DNA of 64,000 bases, from NCBI GenBank assembly GCA_025351765.1, contig JANXVH010000141.1:1-64000 (forward strand). The letters are read 5' to 3'. The notes beneath the pieces are model-generated. The model searched no databases and was not told where the DNA came from. It saw only the letters and a list, made by a program, of their open reading frames with translations. Of the stretch, positions 26,901 to 37,388 are shown piece by piece (positions within the stretch are counted from its first letter, which is position 1; each line of letters opens with the position of its first letter). The position numbers were made by a program, and so were the translations under genes. This DNA comes from Pedobacter sp. Lineage in GTDB: Bacteria; Bacteroidota; Bacteroidia; Sphingobacteriales; Sphingobacteriaceae.

Positions 26901-27779
26901 GTGAAGAATTTTTCAATTAGTGATATAGAAGCTTTAATTGGCATAAAGGCCCATACCGTTAGGGCTTGGGAAATGAGGTATAACATTGTGCCACCTAAAA
27001 GAACGGCTACAAACATCAGATATTACAGTGAAGATGACCTGAAAAAGCTACTAAATGTTGTAGCACTGAATGAAAACGGATATAAAATCAGCAAGATTGC
27101 TAAAATGAGTCAGACGCATATTGCTAATCTGGTAAAGCAATTGAAAACTGACTGGGAGAACGATTCCATACAAATGCTTCATCTGTCTAACTCAACAATA
27201 GCTTATGATGAAAAGCAATTTTCTGAAGTACTAACCGGGTGTGTTGCAGAAATGGGTTTGATTAAAACAATGGATGTGTTGCTTTATCCCTTTATGAAGA
27301 AGGTAGGAATGTTATGGCAAACAGGCACTATAGACCCATCGCATGAACATTTTGCTTCCAGCCTGATCAGAGAGCGAATCATTGTAGAGATTGATAAGGT
27401 AGAAATGCCAGTAAAAAAAGATGCGAAGCGATTTATCTTATTTTTGCCTGAAGCGGAGATGCATGAAACCGGTCTATTGTTTACGCGCTATTTGCTAAAA
27501 AAATGCGGGCATGAAACACTTTACCTGGGGCAGGAAATTCCATATACCGATCTGAAAAAGGTGATAGCATCCTATAAACCAGATTACGCATTTATTACCC
27601 TTACTTCCCTAAACCTGGGTAAGGATATCAATAAAGTTATAGGTAAGGTAATGGATAATTTAAACGTTCCGCTTATAGTAGCCGGAAGTTTGATCTCTGA
27701 ATTTGATATACTTGTTAAAGATCAGCTTACACCACTTAAGAACGTTTGTGATATGGTGGAGTTTCTTGAAGATTTATAA
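26901..27779 (+). CDS. CarH/LitR-like MerR regulator with B12-binding light-sensor domain
   Basis: This 292-aa protein starts at GTG 26901; an ATG at 26896 is out of frame, and the next in-frame ATG would delete the helix-turn-helix. Residues 1-70 are a MerR DNA-binding domain (HTVRAWEMRYNIVPPKRT, IRYYSEDDLKKL). About 100-165 form a four-helix bundle with the CarH-type signature W-x9-EH (Trp139, Glu149, His150). About 175-292 form a cobalamin-binding fold with E-x-H-x-x-G (Glu186, His188, Gly191). In Myxococcus/Thermus CarH these residues bind adenosylcobalamin, and light breaks the repressor tetramer. Its position next to a DASH cryptochrome and photolyase fits a light-response role. The target genes are inferred. 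Confidence 0.88.
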   Translation: MKNFSISDIEALIGIKAHTVRAWEMRYNIVPPKRTATNIRYYSEDDLKKLLNVVALNENGYKISKIAKMSQTHIANLVKQLKTDWENDSIQMLHLSNSTIAYDEKQFSEVLTGCVAEMGLIKTMDVLLYPFMKKVGMLWQTGTIDPSHEHFASSLIRERIIVEIDKVEMPVKKDAKRFILFLPEAEMHETGLLFTRYLLKKCGHETLYLGQEIPYTDLKKVIASYKPDYAFITLTSLNLGKDINKVIGKVMDNLNVPLIVAGSLISEFDILVKDQLTPLKNVCDMVEFLEDL

Positions 27780-27844
27780 GAAGTTTACCTGTATATTAAG
27801 GTAAAAAATCCTAATTTCGTAACACTTATAGCAATTCAAGAATA

Positions 27845-30640
27845 ATGGATAACTTATCTTATCTTAACGGCGCAAATGCCGAATACATAGAGTCCTTATA
27901 CCAATCTTATAAAGAAGATGCCAATTCAGTTGAATTCGGCTGGCAGAAATTTTTCGAGGGGTTTGATTTCGGAAGAAGTTCATCAGGTACTGCAGTAACT
28001 ACTGAGACACCAGAACAGTTTTTGAAAGAAATTAGTGTTCTTAATTTAATAAACGGCTATCGTCAAAGAGGACACCTTTTTACCCAGACAAACCCGGTAA
28101 GGGAGCGTCGACATCATTTGCCAACTCTTGATCTGGAGAATTTTGCTTTGGCAGAATCCGATCTTGAAACTGTTTTTAATTCAGGCATAGAAATCGGCAT
28201 CGGCGCGGCCACGTTAAAAGATATTGTTGCTTTTTTAAAGCAAACCTATTGTAAATCGATAGGGGCAGAATATAAATACGTACGAACTCCTGAAATACTT
28301 CACTGGATTGAAAATAAGATGGAAAGTGTGCGTAACACGCCAAATTTTTCAATTGATGAGAAAAGAAGGATACTAAAGAAATTAAATGAAGCAGTAAGTT
28401 TTGAGAATTTTTTAGGGACAAAATTTCTGGGTCAGAAAAGATTCTCTTTGGAAGGAGCCGAAGCTTTGATACCAGCACTGGATTCTGTTATAGAAAAAGG
28501 CGCTGCATTGGGCATTGAAGAATTTGTAATTGGTATGGCACATCGTGGTCGCCTAAATGTGCTCGCCAATATTATGCAAAAAACCTTTAAGGATATATTT
28601 GCAGAATTTGAAGGTAAAGGTTACAGTGCAGAATCGCCATTTGGAGGTGATGTGAAATATCATCTTGGTTATTCTACAGATGTAACTACAAACGGTGGTA
28701 GCAATGTGCATTTGAGTTTATGCCCTAATCCTTCTCACCTTGAAACCGTTAATGGTGTGGTAGAGGGAATGACGCGTTCAAAAATAGATTTTAAATACGG
28801 TGGAGATGATGCCCGTATCGCACCTATACTTATACATGGTGACGCTTCGGTAGCTGGCCAAGGTATTGTTTATGAAGTGATACAAATGGCAGGCCTTGAT
28901 GGTTATAAAACTGGGGGAACAATTCATTTGATTATTAACAACCAGATTGGCTTTACCACCAATTATAAAGATGGTCGTACCAGCACTTATTGTACAGATA
29001 TCGCCAAAGTAACCCTGTCTCCAGTGTTTCATGTCAACGGAGATGATGTTGAAGCGTTGGTATATGCAACCAATCTGGCTATGGAATACCGGCAGAAATA
29101 TAAGAACGATGTTTTTATTGACATCCTTTGCTACCGCAGGTTTGGGCACAATGAGGCCGATGAACCAAAATTTACACAGCCCTTGCTTTATAAAACGATA
29201 GAAAAGCATGCTAATCCGCGTGATATTTATATTCAACAACTGATTGGTGAGGGTAAAATGGAAGCGAGCCTTGCCAAGGAACTTGAAAAAGAATTTCGCG
29301 GAATTTTACAGGAAAGATTAAACGAAGCGAAGGAAATTACCTCTACTTACCAGGATGTAAAATTTGGCGGTGCTTGGTCTGATATGAGAATTGCTACACC
29401 AAAAGACTTTGAAACATCTCCGAATACTGCTGTAAAAAAATCAACCTTATTGGAGATTGCGAAACGAATAAGCGCATTGCCATCAGATAAAAAATTCTTT
29501 AAGAAAATAGAGAAGTTATTTGATGAGCGCAGTAAAATGGCCAATACAACTCATGTTTTTGACTGGGCTATGGGAGAACAGCTTGCGTATGGCACATTAC
29601 TGGCAGAAGGTAAAAGAGTGCGATTAAGTGGTCAGGATGTTGAGAGGGGTACGTTTTCTCACCGCCATGCTGTATTGACTTTGGAGGATTCTGAAGAAGA
29701 ATATATTCCATTGGCTAATATTTCCGATCAACAGGCAACATTTGATATTTATAATTCTCACCTATCTGAATATGGGGTTTTGGGATTTGAATATGGTTAT
29801 GCCATGGCCAATCCAAACGCTTTAACCATTTGGGAAGCACAATTTGGAGATTTCTTTAATGGTGCTCAAATTGTAGTAGACCAATATATTGCCAGTGCCG
29901 AGACTAAATGGCAAAGAGAGAATGGCCTTGTATTATTATTGCCCCATGGTTATGAAGGTCAAGGACCGGAGCATTCATCTGCCAGGATTGAACGCTTTAT
30001 GGAGCTATGTGCAGATTACAACATGCAGGTAGTAAACTGCAGTACGCCTGCTAATTTCTTCCATGCATTAAGAAGACAGTTTAAACGCGATTTTAGGAAG
30101 CCTTTGGTAGTTTTTACACCAAAGAGTTTACTGCGTCATCCAAAATGTGTTTCTCCACTTGAAGATTTCACAGATGGGAAATTTCAGGAAGTGATAGCCG
30201 ACCCTAACATTAAAACAGCAGATGTTACCAGGGTACTGTATTGCAGCGGTAAGATCTATTATGAATTGCTGGAGATGCAAGAAAAAGAGCAGATCAAAAA
30301 CGTTGCCGTAGTTCGTGTTGAACAGCTATATCCAACTCCGCTTGCTCAAATGGAGGCTATATATAAGAAATATAAAAATGCGAAAGAAGCAGTTTGGGTA
30401 CAGGAAGAGCCTGAGAATATGGGCGCATGGCCGTATTTGTTAAGGAAAGTTAGAAAGACATTCTTTCACGATTTAGATGTGATATCCCGGAAGGAAAGCA
30501 GTAGCACGGCTACAGGATTTGCAAGGCAGCATGCCGACCAGCAGGCGTTAATCCTGGCAAGGGCTTTTGAAACGTCCGTAAATGAACAAGAGCAAAAGAT
30601 TGCACGAAAATCAGTTAGTAAAGTATATAACGTAGATTAA
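27845..30640 (+). CDS. sucA: 2-oxoglutarate dehydrogenase E1 component
   Basis: This 931-aa thiamine-diphosphate enzyme of the TCA cycle decarboxylates 2-oxoglutarate and passes the succinyl group to E2. The N-terminal helix that contacts the complex is present ([20 protein letters not shown]). Active-site and TPP segments include [48 protein letters not shown], and [18 protein letters not shown]. The transketolase-like C-terminal half has [19 protein letters not shown] and [20 protein letters not shown]. Length is normal. sucB follows after 13 bp. Confidence 0.96.
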   Translation: MDNLSYLNGANAEYIESLYQSYKEDANSVEFGWQKFFEGFDFGRSSSGTAVTTETPEQFLKEISVLNLINGYRQRGHLFTQTNPVRERRHHLPTLDLENFALAESDLETVFNSGIEIGIGAATLKDIVAFLKQTYCKSIGAEYKYVRTPEILHWIENKMESVRNTPNFSIDEKRRILKKLNEAVSFENFLGTKFLGQKRFSLEGAEALIPALDSVIEKGAALGIEEFVIGMAHRGRLNVLANIMQKTFKDIFAEFEGKGYSAESPFGGDVKYHLGYSTDVTTNGGSNVHLSLCPNPSHLETVNGVVEGMTRSKIDFKYGGDDARIAPILIHGDASVAGQGIVYEVIQMAGLDGYKTGGTIHLIINNQIGFTTNYKDGRTSTYCTDIAKVTLSPVFHVNGDDVEALVYATNLAMEYRQKYKNDVFIDILCYRRFGHNEADEPKFTQPLLYKTIEKHANPRDIYIQQLIGEGKMEASLAKELEKEFRGILQERLNEAKEITSTYQDVKFGGAWSDMRIATPKDFETSPNTAVKKSTLLEIAKRISALPSDKKFFKKIEKLFDERSKMANTTHVFDWAMGEQLAYGTLLAEGKRVRLSGQDVERGTFSHRHAVLTLEDSEEEYIPLANISDQQATFDIYNSHLSEYGVLGFEYGYAMANPNALTIWEAQFGDFFNGAQIVVDQYIASAETKWQRENGLVLLLPHGYEGQGPEHSSARIERFMELCADYNMQVVNCSTPANFFHALRRQFKRDFRKPLVVFTPKSLLRHPKCVSPLEDFTDGKFQEVIADPNIKTADVTRVLYCSGKIYYELLEMQEKEQIKNVAVVRVEQLYPTPLAQMEAIYKKYKNAKEAVWVQEEPENMGAWPYLLRKVRKTFFHDLDVISRKESSSTATGFARQHADQQALILARAFETSVNEQEQKIARKSVSKVYNVD

Positions 30641-30653
30641 CAAAATAGTCATT

Positions 30654-31886
30654 ATGAGTATAGAAATAAAAGTTCCGCCGGTTGGAGAATCAATAACCGA
30701 AGTTGTTTTGTCGCGCTGGGTGAAAAATGATGGTGATGCAGTGGAAATGGATGAAGTGATCGCGGAACTGGAATCAGATAAAGCCACGTTTGAATTAACT
30801 GCAGAACAAGGCGGAACTTTAAAAGTGGTAGCTGCCGAAGGCGATACTTTAGCCATTGGTGCAGTTGTTTGTAAAATTGAAGATGGTGGAGCCCCTGCTA
30901 AACCAAAAGAAGAATTAACAGCCCCTGCCAATGAAAAATCCGCTGTTGCTGCTGATAAAGTTGCCGCTCCAGTTGCTGAAAAAACAGGCGAGACAACCTA
31001 TGCTTCAGGAACTCCGTCACCTTCTGCCGGTAAAATACTTGCAGAAAAAGGAGTTGATACCGCTGCAGTAAAAGGTACCGGTGTTGACGGAAGAATTACT
31101 AAAGAAGACGCTTTAAATGCGCAGAAAGCTGCACCTAAAGCGGAGTCTAAAATAGCAGTATCTACAGCATCTGTTAATAAAGGTGAAAGAAACGAACGTA
31201 GACAAAAAATGTCTCCATTAAGGAAGACCGTTGCTAAACGCCTTGTTTCTGTTAGAAATGAAACTGCGATGTTAACCACCTTTAATGAGGTTAATATGAA
31301 GCCTATCATGGATCTTCGCGGAAAATATAAGGATCAATTTAAAGAGAAATATGGAGTAGGACTGGGATTTATGAGCTTTTTTACCAAAGCTGTATGCGAG
31401 GCTCTTAAAGATTTTCCATCAGTTAATGCAAGGATTGACGGAGAAGAGATTGTTTATAATGATTTTGCAGATATATCAATTGCAGTATCTGCGCCTAAAG
31501 GATTGGTTGTTCCCATCATCCGCAATGCAGAGAGCATGAGCCTTGCTCAAATAGAGAAAACAGTAATTGAGTTGGCCACTAAAGCCAGAGATAGTAAATT
31601 GACAATTGAAGAAATGACGGGCGGAACGTTTACCATTACTAATGGTGGTGTTTTCGGATCGATGATGTCTACACCTATTATCAACGCGCCTCAGTCGGCT
31701 ATACTGGGTATGCACAATATCATTGAACGTCCGATAGCAGAAAAAGGTGAAGTGGTGATTCGTCCGATGATGTACTTAGCTTTATCTTATGATCACCGTA
31801 TTATCGACGGAAGAGAATCTGTTGGATTTTTAGTGAGGGTTAAGCAATTGCTTGAAGATCCTGCAAGATTGCTTTTAGGTATATAA
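30654..31886 (+). CDS. sucB: 2-oxoglutarate dehydrogenase E2, dihydrolipoamide succinyltransferase
   Basis: The 410-aa protein has a lipoyl domain at 1-78 with the lipoylated Lys43 in [11 protein letters not shown], and an Ala/Pro/Lys-rich linker. A peripheral subunit-binding domain lies at about 120-155 ([30 protein letters not shown]). The catalytic acyltransferase core has the active His/Asp in [12 protein letters not shown]. It forms the core of the complex with SucA. The E3 partner is probably the lipoamide dehydrogenase at 37.4 kb. The gene is in operon with sucA and ends at a strong hairpin. Confidence 0.96.
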   Translation: MSIEIKVPPVGESITEVVLSRWVKNDGDAVEMDEVIAELESDKATFELTAEQGGTLKVVAAEGDTLAIGAVVCKIEDGGAPAKPKEELTAPANEKSAVAADKVAAPVAEKTGETTYASGTPSPSAGKILAEKGVDTAAVKGTGVDGRITKEDALNAQKAAPKAESKIAVSTASVNKGERNERRQKMSPLRKTVAKRLVSVRNETAMLTTFNEVNMKPIMDLRGKYKDQFKEKYGVGLGFMSFFTKAVCEALKDFPSVNARIDGEEIVYNDFADISIAVSAPKGLVVPIIRNAESMSLAQIEKTVIELATKARDSKLTIEEMTGGTFTITNGGVFGSMMSTPIINAPQSAILGMHNIIERPIAEKGEVVIRPMMYLALSYDHRIIDGRESVGFLVRVKQLLEDPARLLLGI

Positions 31887-31900
31887 CTCTTTTAAAATTT

Positions 31901-31941
31901 ATAAAAAGTCCGCAATTGTTATTCAATTGTGGACTTTTTAT
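31901..31941. terminator. Bidirectional terminator between sucB and the M1 peptidase
   Basis: An 18-bp inverted repeat with one G-T wobble (left arm 31901-31918, right arm 31924-31941) and a 5-nt TTATT loop. Each side ends in an A/T run that gives a T tract in either direction. Confidence 0.9.
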
Positions 31942-31952
31942 TTGCAGAGGAA

Positions 31953-33620
31953 TTAGTGGGGTTTAGCATGTTGCAGGTTAATATAATAATCAGGCTGCGA
32001 CTTAAAGTTCTCATTTGAGACATTCTGATCCACAGCAATAGATTTCCATTTATTGGTTGGATAGAGGGGACTATATATTCCGTCTTTAAGTGTAACCTTT
32101 AATGGCATGCGAAAACCAGTAACCTTGGTAACCCATCTGTAATTTAGCATTCCCGCTGCTGTAATATTATACGCTAGAATTGGTATATCGGCCTTCCTCA
32201 AATACTGCTCAAAGAAAGCGGCAAGCTTTAGTCCTGTAAACTGCGAGATATACCCTTCAATCTGACTGGTTGTTACTGTTTTGTGGTAAAAGGTTTTATT
32301 CAAGCCCCTCAGCAGTTCTCTAAATTTTTCGTCGTTGCCAATTAATTGCCTCAGCGTATGAATTATGTTTGCTCCTTTGTAGTACATATCAGATGATCCT
32401 TCGGTATTTACACTATAAGGCCCGATTATGGGTTGATCATTCTTGACTATTTTTCTGCTGCTGATTACATATTCTGATCCTGCTTGTTTACCGTAATAAG
32501 TTTCCAAAAATAAAACTTCAGAATAGCTGGTAAAGGCTTCATGAATCCACATATCAGCAATATCTTTTGAGGTGACGTTATTCCCAAACCACTCATGGCC
32601 ACTTTCATGGATAATGATGTAATCAAATTTTAACCCCCAGTTGGCGTCAGACTTGCTGTAATCCCTTCCCTGATAACCCATTTTAAACTTATTGCCATAG
32701 GCAATTGCGCTTTGATGTTCCATACCCAGATAAGGTGACTGAACTAGTTTATATCCATCCTGGTAAAAAGGGTAGGGACCGAACCAGTGTTCAAAAGCTT
32801 TGAGCATACGCTTAGTGTCAGCATCCCAATGTGGCTTTGCTTGAAGGCTATCTTCTGCTAGCGACCAATAATCAATAGATAACTTGCCTTTTTCACCAAT
32901 GTATTGATCAGTCCAGTGCGCATATTTACCGATATAAAATGTAACGTTATAATTATTAATTGGATTGCTCACAAACCAATTATATTGGACAAGCCCATCA
33001 GCTCTATTCACAATGTTTCTTAACCTGCCGTTTGAAATTTCATTCAGGTCTTTAGGAACACTGATACTGATTAGCATACTATCTACCTCGTCACTTTGGT
33101 GGTCTTTTGTGGGCCACCATGAACTGGCACCGAAACCCTGGCATGCAACAGATATCCATGGATTGCCAGATCTGTCTTTACTAAAAATGAAACCCCCATC
33201 CCAAGGTGCATTCCGAGCGATATTTGGTAGGCCGGAATAGAATACTGTAAAGCTTTGTTTACTTCTTTTTTTAATTACAGCTGGGAAATTCACGAATACA
33301 GCATTAAAGGCCCTTATATAATTAAGTTCATGGCCGTTATATACAATTCTATCAATCTTTAAATTGGAAAACAAGTCGAACTGAAGTTGTTTAAAATCCT
33401 GAACCGCAGTAAACCTAAATTCATTGTTGCCGCTAATGGTTTTTTTTATAGGATCTATGCTAACATCTAGATGGTAGTAATTAACGTCGTAACAACTTCT
33501 TAAAGAGCTGTTATACCCTCTAAGACTGTCTTGTTTACTAAACTGCCTTTTAAGTGTCTGACTATCGCAAAATAATGATGATAGCAACAGCGCCATTAAT
33601 CCTATTGCAAATAACCTCAC
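31953..33620 (-). CDS. M1-family metallopeptidase (aminopeptidase N-like), secreted
   Basis: This 555-aa zinc peptidase starts at GTG 33620, two bases after the stop of the upstream hydrolase gene. An N-terminal signal peptide is visible (LFAIGLMALLLSSLFC). The N-terminal beta domain resembles M1 enzymes (YHLDVSIDPIKKTISGNNEF). The substrate-binding loop is a variant GMEHQSAIAYGN in place of GAMEN. The zinc motif is HESGHEWFGNN with third ligand in WIHEAFTSYSE. It lacks the long C-terminal armadillo domain of large M1 enzymes. Pairing with an S15-like hydrolase suggests a peptide-degrading operon. Confidence 0.92.
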   Translation of the reverse strand: MRLFAIGLMALLLSSLFCDSQTLKRQFSKQDSLRGYNSSLRSCYDVNYYHLDVSIDPIKKTISGNNEFRFTAVQDFKQLQFDLFSNLKIDRIVYNGHELNYIRAFNAVFVNFPAVIKKRSKQSFTVFYSGLPNIARNAPWDGGFIFSKDRSGNPWISVACQGFGASSWWPTKDHQSDEVDSMLISISVPKDLNEISNGRLRNIVNRADGLVQYNWFVSNPINNYNVTFYIGKYAHWTDQYIGEKGKLSIDYWSLAEDSLQAKPHWDADTKRMLKAFEHWFGPYPFYQDGYKLVQSPYLGMEHQSAIAYGNKFKMGYQGRDYSKSDANWGLKFDYIIIHESGHEWFGNNVTSKDIADMWIHEAFTSYSEVLFLETYYGKQAGSEYVISSRKIVKNDQPIIGPYSVNTEGSSDMYYKGANIIHTLRQLIGNDEKFRELLRGLNKTFYHKTVTTSQIEGYISQFTGLKLAAFFEQYLRKADIPILAYNITAAGMLNYRWVTKVTGFRMPLKVTLKDGIYSPLYPTNKWKSIAVDQNVSNENFKSQPDYYINLQHAKPH

Positions 33621-33622
33621 TT

Positions 33623-35494
33623 CTATTTCAATACTGTTAAGGTTATCGAGGAAGCATTGTTCACATCATGGAATACCCGTTGAGTAGCTTTTTGAAAATC
33701 TGAGCGCTCTGCCTGATAAATGTCCATGAACTTCTGGGGGTTTCTATCTCCTAGCGGGAACCATGAGTTCTGTACCTGAATCATTATTTTATGTCCCCTT
33801 TTGAACGTGTGGGCAACATCAGGCAATGCATAATTTACTTTCGTTACCATACCTGGTATAAATGCTTCAGGTTTTTCAAAACTGTTGCGATATTTTCCAC
33901 GCATAATCTCACCACGTACTAGCATCTGGTATCCACCCATTAATAGGTTTTTTGGATTTGGAATTGGTACTGGCGCATCCTCTGGATATACATCAATAAG
34001 TTTAACCACATAATCGGCATCAGTTCCCGTGGTAGATACAACCAGGTTAGCTAAAACTGGGCCGGTTAATGTGATGTCTTCGTTTAAAACGTCGGTCTGA
34101 TAAACTTTAACATCCGGTCTCCTTGCGGCGAAACGTTGATCGTCTATCATGTATTCTCTGGTTCTTTTAGCCTGAACTCCATCTTGGTAAGGTACTGGAT
34201 TGTTTGGGTCACTTACGTATTCATCCCAGCTATCTGTCCTGCCAACTTTTTCAAAGCTTAGCTTGCCATTAGGTTGTAGGTATAATATTTTTTGCTCAGT
34301 CTCTTTAGGGGGCCATGCAGAAAATTTTTTCCATTGGTTACTCCCGGTTATAAAAATATTGGCTTCGGCGGGTTTGAAATCGCCCTCTTCTTTAAGATAA
34401 TGTTTAAAGAACGGAAGTTCATACTTTTCCTGGTACTCCTTGCTTGTGGCCTGTCCGAATTCTATATCTCCAAATGAGCTCCCCGTACCTCTTACCCATC
34501 CACCATGGAACCATGGGCCCATTACCAATATATTATTGGCAGATGGATTTTGCTTTTCTATACTTTTGTAGGTAGCAAAGGTTCCATAAGCATCTTCAGC
34601 GTCAAAGAAACCACCAACCACCATAACAGCGGGTTTAATATTGGTTAAGTGCGGTTGTATGTTTCTGGCTTTCCAAAAGGTATCCAAGTTAGGGTGGGCA
34701 AATAAGTTATTCCAAAACCTAATGCTATCTGCAAAGTATTTATCCTTCAAATTTTTAACTGAACCTGCTTCCAGATAAAACCTGTAATTGTCTTTGATTG
34801 GGAATGTAAAAGCCTTAGGCCCCATATCCGGAGTTATAGGCTTTGGTCTCGGTACGCCGAAAGTGGTCATAAAACTAAAAGCATCCATTATAAAAAGCAC
34901 ACCATTGTGGTGAAAATCGTCGCCAACAAACCAATCCGTAACAGGTGCTTGCGGCGATACAGCTTTTAATGCAGGATGTGCTCCTGGTAATGACGTTGTA
35001 GAGTAAAAGCCGGGATAAGATATTCCATATATACCCGCCTTGCCATTATTGTTTTTAACATTTTTAACCAGCCAGTCTATCGTGTCGTACGTGTCAGAAC
35101 TCTCATCAATATCTTTTTTGCTTTTTTTATTAGCAACCTGAGGTCTAATATCGTCAAAAGTTCCTTCGCTCATCCACTTTCCTCTAACATCCTGGTAAAC
35201 AAATATGAAACCTTCGCGCATCATTGCCGGAAAGTTACCGAGGCTGGTTTTATATTTATCACTACCGTAAGGTGCAACGGTATACGGTGTCCTATTGATT
35301 AGGAACGGATACTTTTTGGATTGATCTATAGGTATGTAAATCGCAGTGAATAGTTTTATTCCATCTCGCATTGGGATGCTCCGTTCAATTTTAGTGTAGT
35401 GTTCCAGAACATATATAGAGTCCAGATTTTGAGCATAACCAGCAAAATGTGCACTCAAAAGTACAATAAGCCAAAAAAGTTTTAAACGTGCCAT
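33623..35494 (-). CDS. CocE/NonD-type hydrolase (X-Pro dipeptidyl-peptidase S15 family), secreted
   Basis: The 623-aa protein starts with a signal peptide (KLFWLIVLLSAHFAGYAQ). The S15/CocE alpha/beta fold is shown by MRDGIKLFTAIYIP, FVYQDVRGKWMSEGTFDDIRPQ, and the nucleophile elbow GIYGISYPGFYS (Ser about 165). Further motifs are VGGFFDAED and GPWFHGGW, which hold the Asp and His. The C-terminal jelly-roll domain (DITLTGPVLANLVVSTTGTD) is typical. It probably cleaves proline-containing peptides or acyl esters in the periplasm. It is the first gene of a two-gene operon with the M1 peptidase. Confidence 0.92.
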   Translation of the reverse strand: MARLKLFWLIVLLSAHFAGYAQNLDSIYVLEHYTKIERSIPMRDGIKLFTAIYIPIDQSKKYPFLINRTPYTVAPYGSDKYKTSLGNFPAMMREGFIFVYQDVRGKWMSEGTFDDIRPQVANKKSKKDIDESSDTYDTIDWLVKNVKNNNGKAGIYGISYPGFYSTTSLPGAHPALKAVSPQAPVTDWFVGDDFHHNGVLFIMDAFSFMTTFGVPRPKPITPDMGPKAFTFPIKDNYRFYLEAGSVKNLKDKYFADSIRFWNNLFAHPNLDTFWKARNIQPHLTNIKPAVMVVGGFFDAEDAYGTFATYKSIEKQNPSANNILVMGPWFHGGWVRGTGSSFGDIEFGQATSKEYQEKYELPFFKHYLKEEGDFKPAEANIFITGSNQWKKFSAWPPKETEQKILYLQPNGKLSFEKVGRTDSWDEYVSDPNNPVPYQDGVQAKRTREYMIDDQRFAARRPDVKVYQTDVLNEDITLTGPVLANLVVSTTGTDADYVVKLIDVYPEDAPVPIPNPKNLLMGGYQMLVRGEIMRGKYRNSFEKPEAFIPGMVTKVNYALPDVAHTFKRGHKIMIQVQNSWFPLGDRNPQKFMDIYQAERSDFQKATQRVFHDVNNASSITLTVLK

Positions 35495-35643
35495 ATTGAT
35501 GTTTAGATTTATTCGTTAAACGTACAAAAAATAAAATTTTTCAAGTCATAGTAGAGGCCGATGTCTTTAAAAATTTACATGAGCGTACCGAAAACGGTTT
35601 TTTAGTTACTTTTACAGCATTAACCAGTTGTAGTTTAATAAGA

Positions 35644-37314
35644 ATGGAAATGATGGGCCAACCCCTTTCGGAACAAAAAGCTAAATATCTGTATCTATTT
35701 ATAGGGTTGGCTGTTTTAATTAATCTTAGCGGTCTTTTTGTTACCATTATAGGTCCTGATGGTGCGTTGTATGCCTCAATTGCCAAGACAATGGTAGTAA
35801 GGAATAACTTTACAGATCTTTTTGTTGAGGGGCGTGATTGGCTTGATAAGCCCCATTTTCCATTTTGGATGGCGGCTTTTTCCTTTAAGATGTTTGGCAT
35901 TAACACTTGGGCTTACAAGTTGCCCGCCTTACTTTTTACCTTTATTGGGGCTTTTTATACTTACAAATTAGCGCTGACTATTTATGATAAGCACGTGGCA
36001 TTATGGGCAGCTCTTATTCTCCTTACCGCTCAGCATATCTTTATATCTGATATGGATGTAAGGGCAGAGCCATACCTAATCGGCCTAATTATAGGCAGTA
36101 TATATCATTTAAATAAGGCCCAGTCAAGACAGTGGTTTCTGCATTTGTTGATTGGCTGTATATGGGCTGCCTGTGCAGTGATGACCAAGGGGATTTTTGC
36201 CTTGATCCCTGTCTTTGGTGCAATTGCAGGGCCGTTAATTATTACGAAAAATTGGAAAATGCTGTTTAATTTTAGATGGCTCCTGTCAGGTGTACTTATT
36301 TTAATTATGATTATACCAGAGCTGTGGTGCCTGTATCTTCAATTTGATATCCATCCAGAGAAAATCATTTTCAATCGAACAGGAGTATCCGGCATTGGGT
36401 TTTTCTTTTGGGACAGCCAGTTTGGGCGGTTCTTTAATACAGGTCCCATAAAGAAGTCAGGGGGAGATCCGTCCTTCTTTTTGCATACGATACTCTGGGC
36501 TTTTCTACCGTGGTCGGTCATGTTTTATATAGCTATGGTGGATTTCTTCAGGAATAAAGTACAGAGACTTAAACCCGAAAACTGGATAAGTATTTGCGGT
36601 ACAATTTTAACCATCTCAGTGCTTTCCCTTTCCAAATTCCAGCTGCCGCATTATATCATTATTATCTTCCCTTTTTTCGCCATCATCACGGCCAATTATC
36701 TATGTAATATTAGAAGTCCTCAAGCAATAAAGGGTATAAATATTACTCAGAAACTGGTTTTAATATTAGCGGTGATCCTGCTGATTGTGGTACAATTTTT
36801 ATTTAAAGCAGATATCACAGCACTGAGCGCAGCATCGTTTTTAATAGCTATGGCATTATTGATCTACGTATCTTTCGCCATAAAAGACAGGTATCGGATT
36901 TTCTTTCAAACCGCTGCGGTTATCATTCTTGTTAATATTTACTTCAATCTCTCTTATTATCCGGGGCTGATCAAGTATCAGGCAGATAGCGAAGCAGCCA
37001 TATGGCTCAATGCCAATAATCCCAATCATTTACCTGTAGTGAAAGTAGTAAACAATTACGCCTACGCCATTGATTTTTACAGCGATCAAGTAGTTCATGA
37101 TTATCATCCTGGAGAAGAGAATGTATTACCGGCAAAGCCTTATTTTTTATATGGTCAAACAGATCAGGTAGATGAGTTTAGGAAAGCCAATCTGAATATT
37201 GAACTCATTAAAACGTTTAACAGTTATCAGATAACCAGAATGAAACTCAAATTTTTAAACTACAACACCCGTAAAGATGCAGTAAGCGCTACCCAGCTTG
37301 TCATAGTAAGATAG
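35644..37314 (+). CDS. Glycosyltransferase family 39-like membrane protein (ArnT/PMT-like)
   Basis: This 556-aa integral membrane protein has about 11-12 hydrophobic helices. The first periplasmic loop holds the family signature (GPDGALYASIAKTMV, then DWLDKPHFPFWMAAFS) with acidic residues that bind metal and lipid-linked donor. A later loop has MDVRAEPYLIGL. Enzymes of this clan move a sugar from a polyprenyl-phosphate carrier to lipid A or protein on the outer side of the inner membrane. The acceptor cannot be read from sequence. No partner genes are adjacent. Confidence 0.85.
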   Translation: MEMMGQPLSEQKAKYLYLFIGLAVLINLSGLFVTIIGPDGALYASIAKTMVVRNNFTDLFVEGRDWLDKPHFPFWMAAFSFKMFGINTWAYKLPALLFTFIGAFYTYKLALTIYDKHVALWAALILLTAQHIFISDMDVRAEPYLIGLIIGSIYHLNKAQSRQWFLHLLIGCIWAACAVMTKGIFALIPVFGAIAGPLIITKNWKMLFNFRWLLSGVLILIMIIPELWCLYLQFDIHPEKIIFNRTGVSGIGFFFWDSQFGRFFNTGPIKKSGGDPSFFLHTILWAFLPWSVMFYIAMVDFFRNKVQRLKPENWISICGTILTISVLSLSKFQLPHYIIIIFPFFAIITANYLCNIRSPQAIKGINITQKLVLILAVILLIVVQFLFKADITALSAASFLIAMALLIYVSFAIKDRYRIFFQTAAVIILVNIYFNLSYYPGLIKYQADSEAAIWLNANNPNHLPVVKVVNNYAYAIDFYSDQVVHDYHPGEENVLPAKPYFLYGQTDQVDEFRKANLNIELIKTFNSYQITRMKLKFLNYNTRKDAVSATQLVIVR

Positions 37315-37388
37315 AACTTTGCAATAAAGGGGGTAGGCCATGCAGTTATTCTTTTGATGTTTGTTAACTTCGCAAAAAAATCTTTCAT

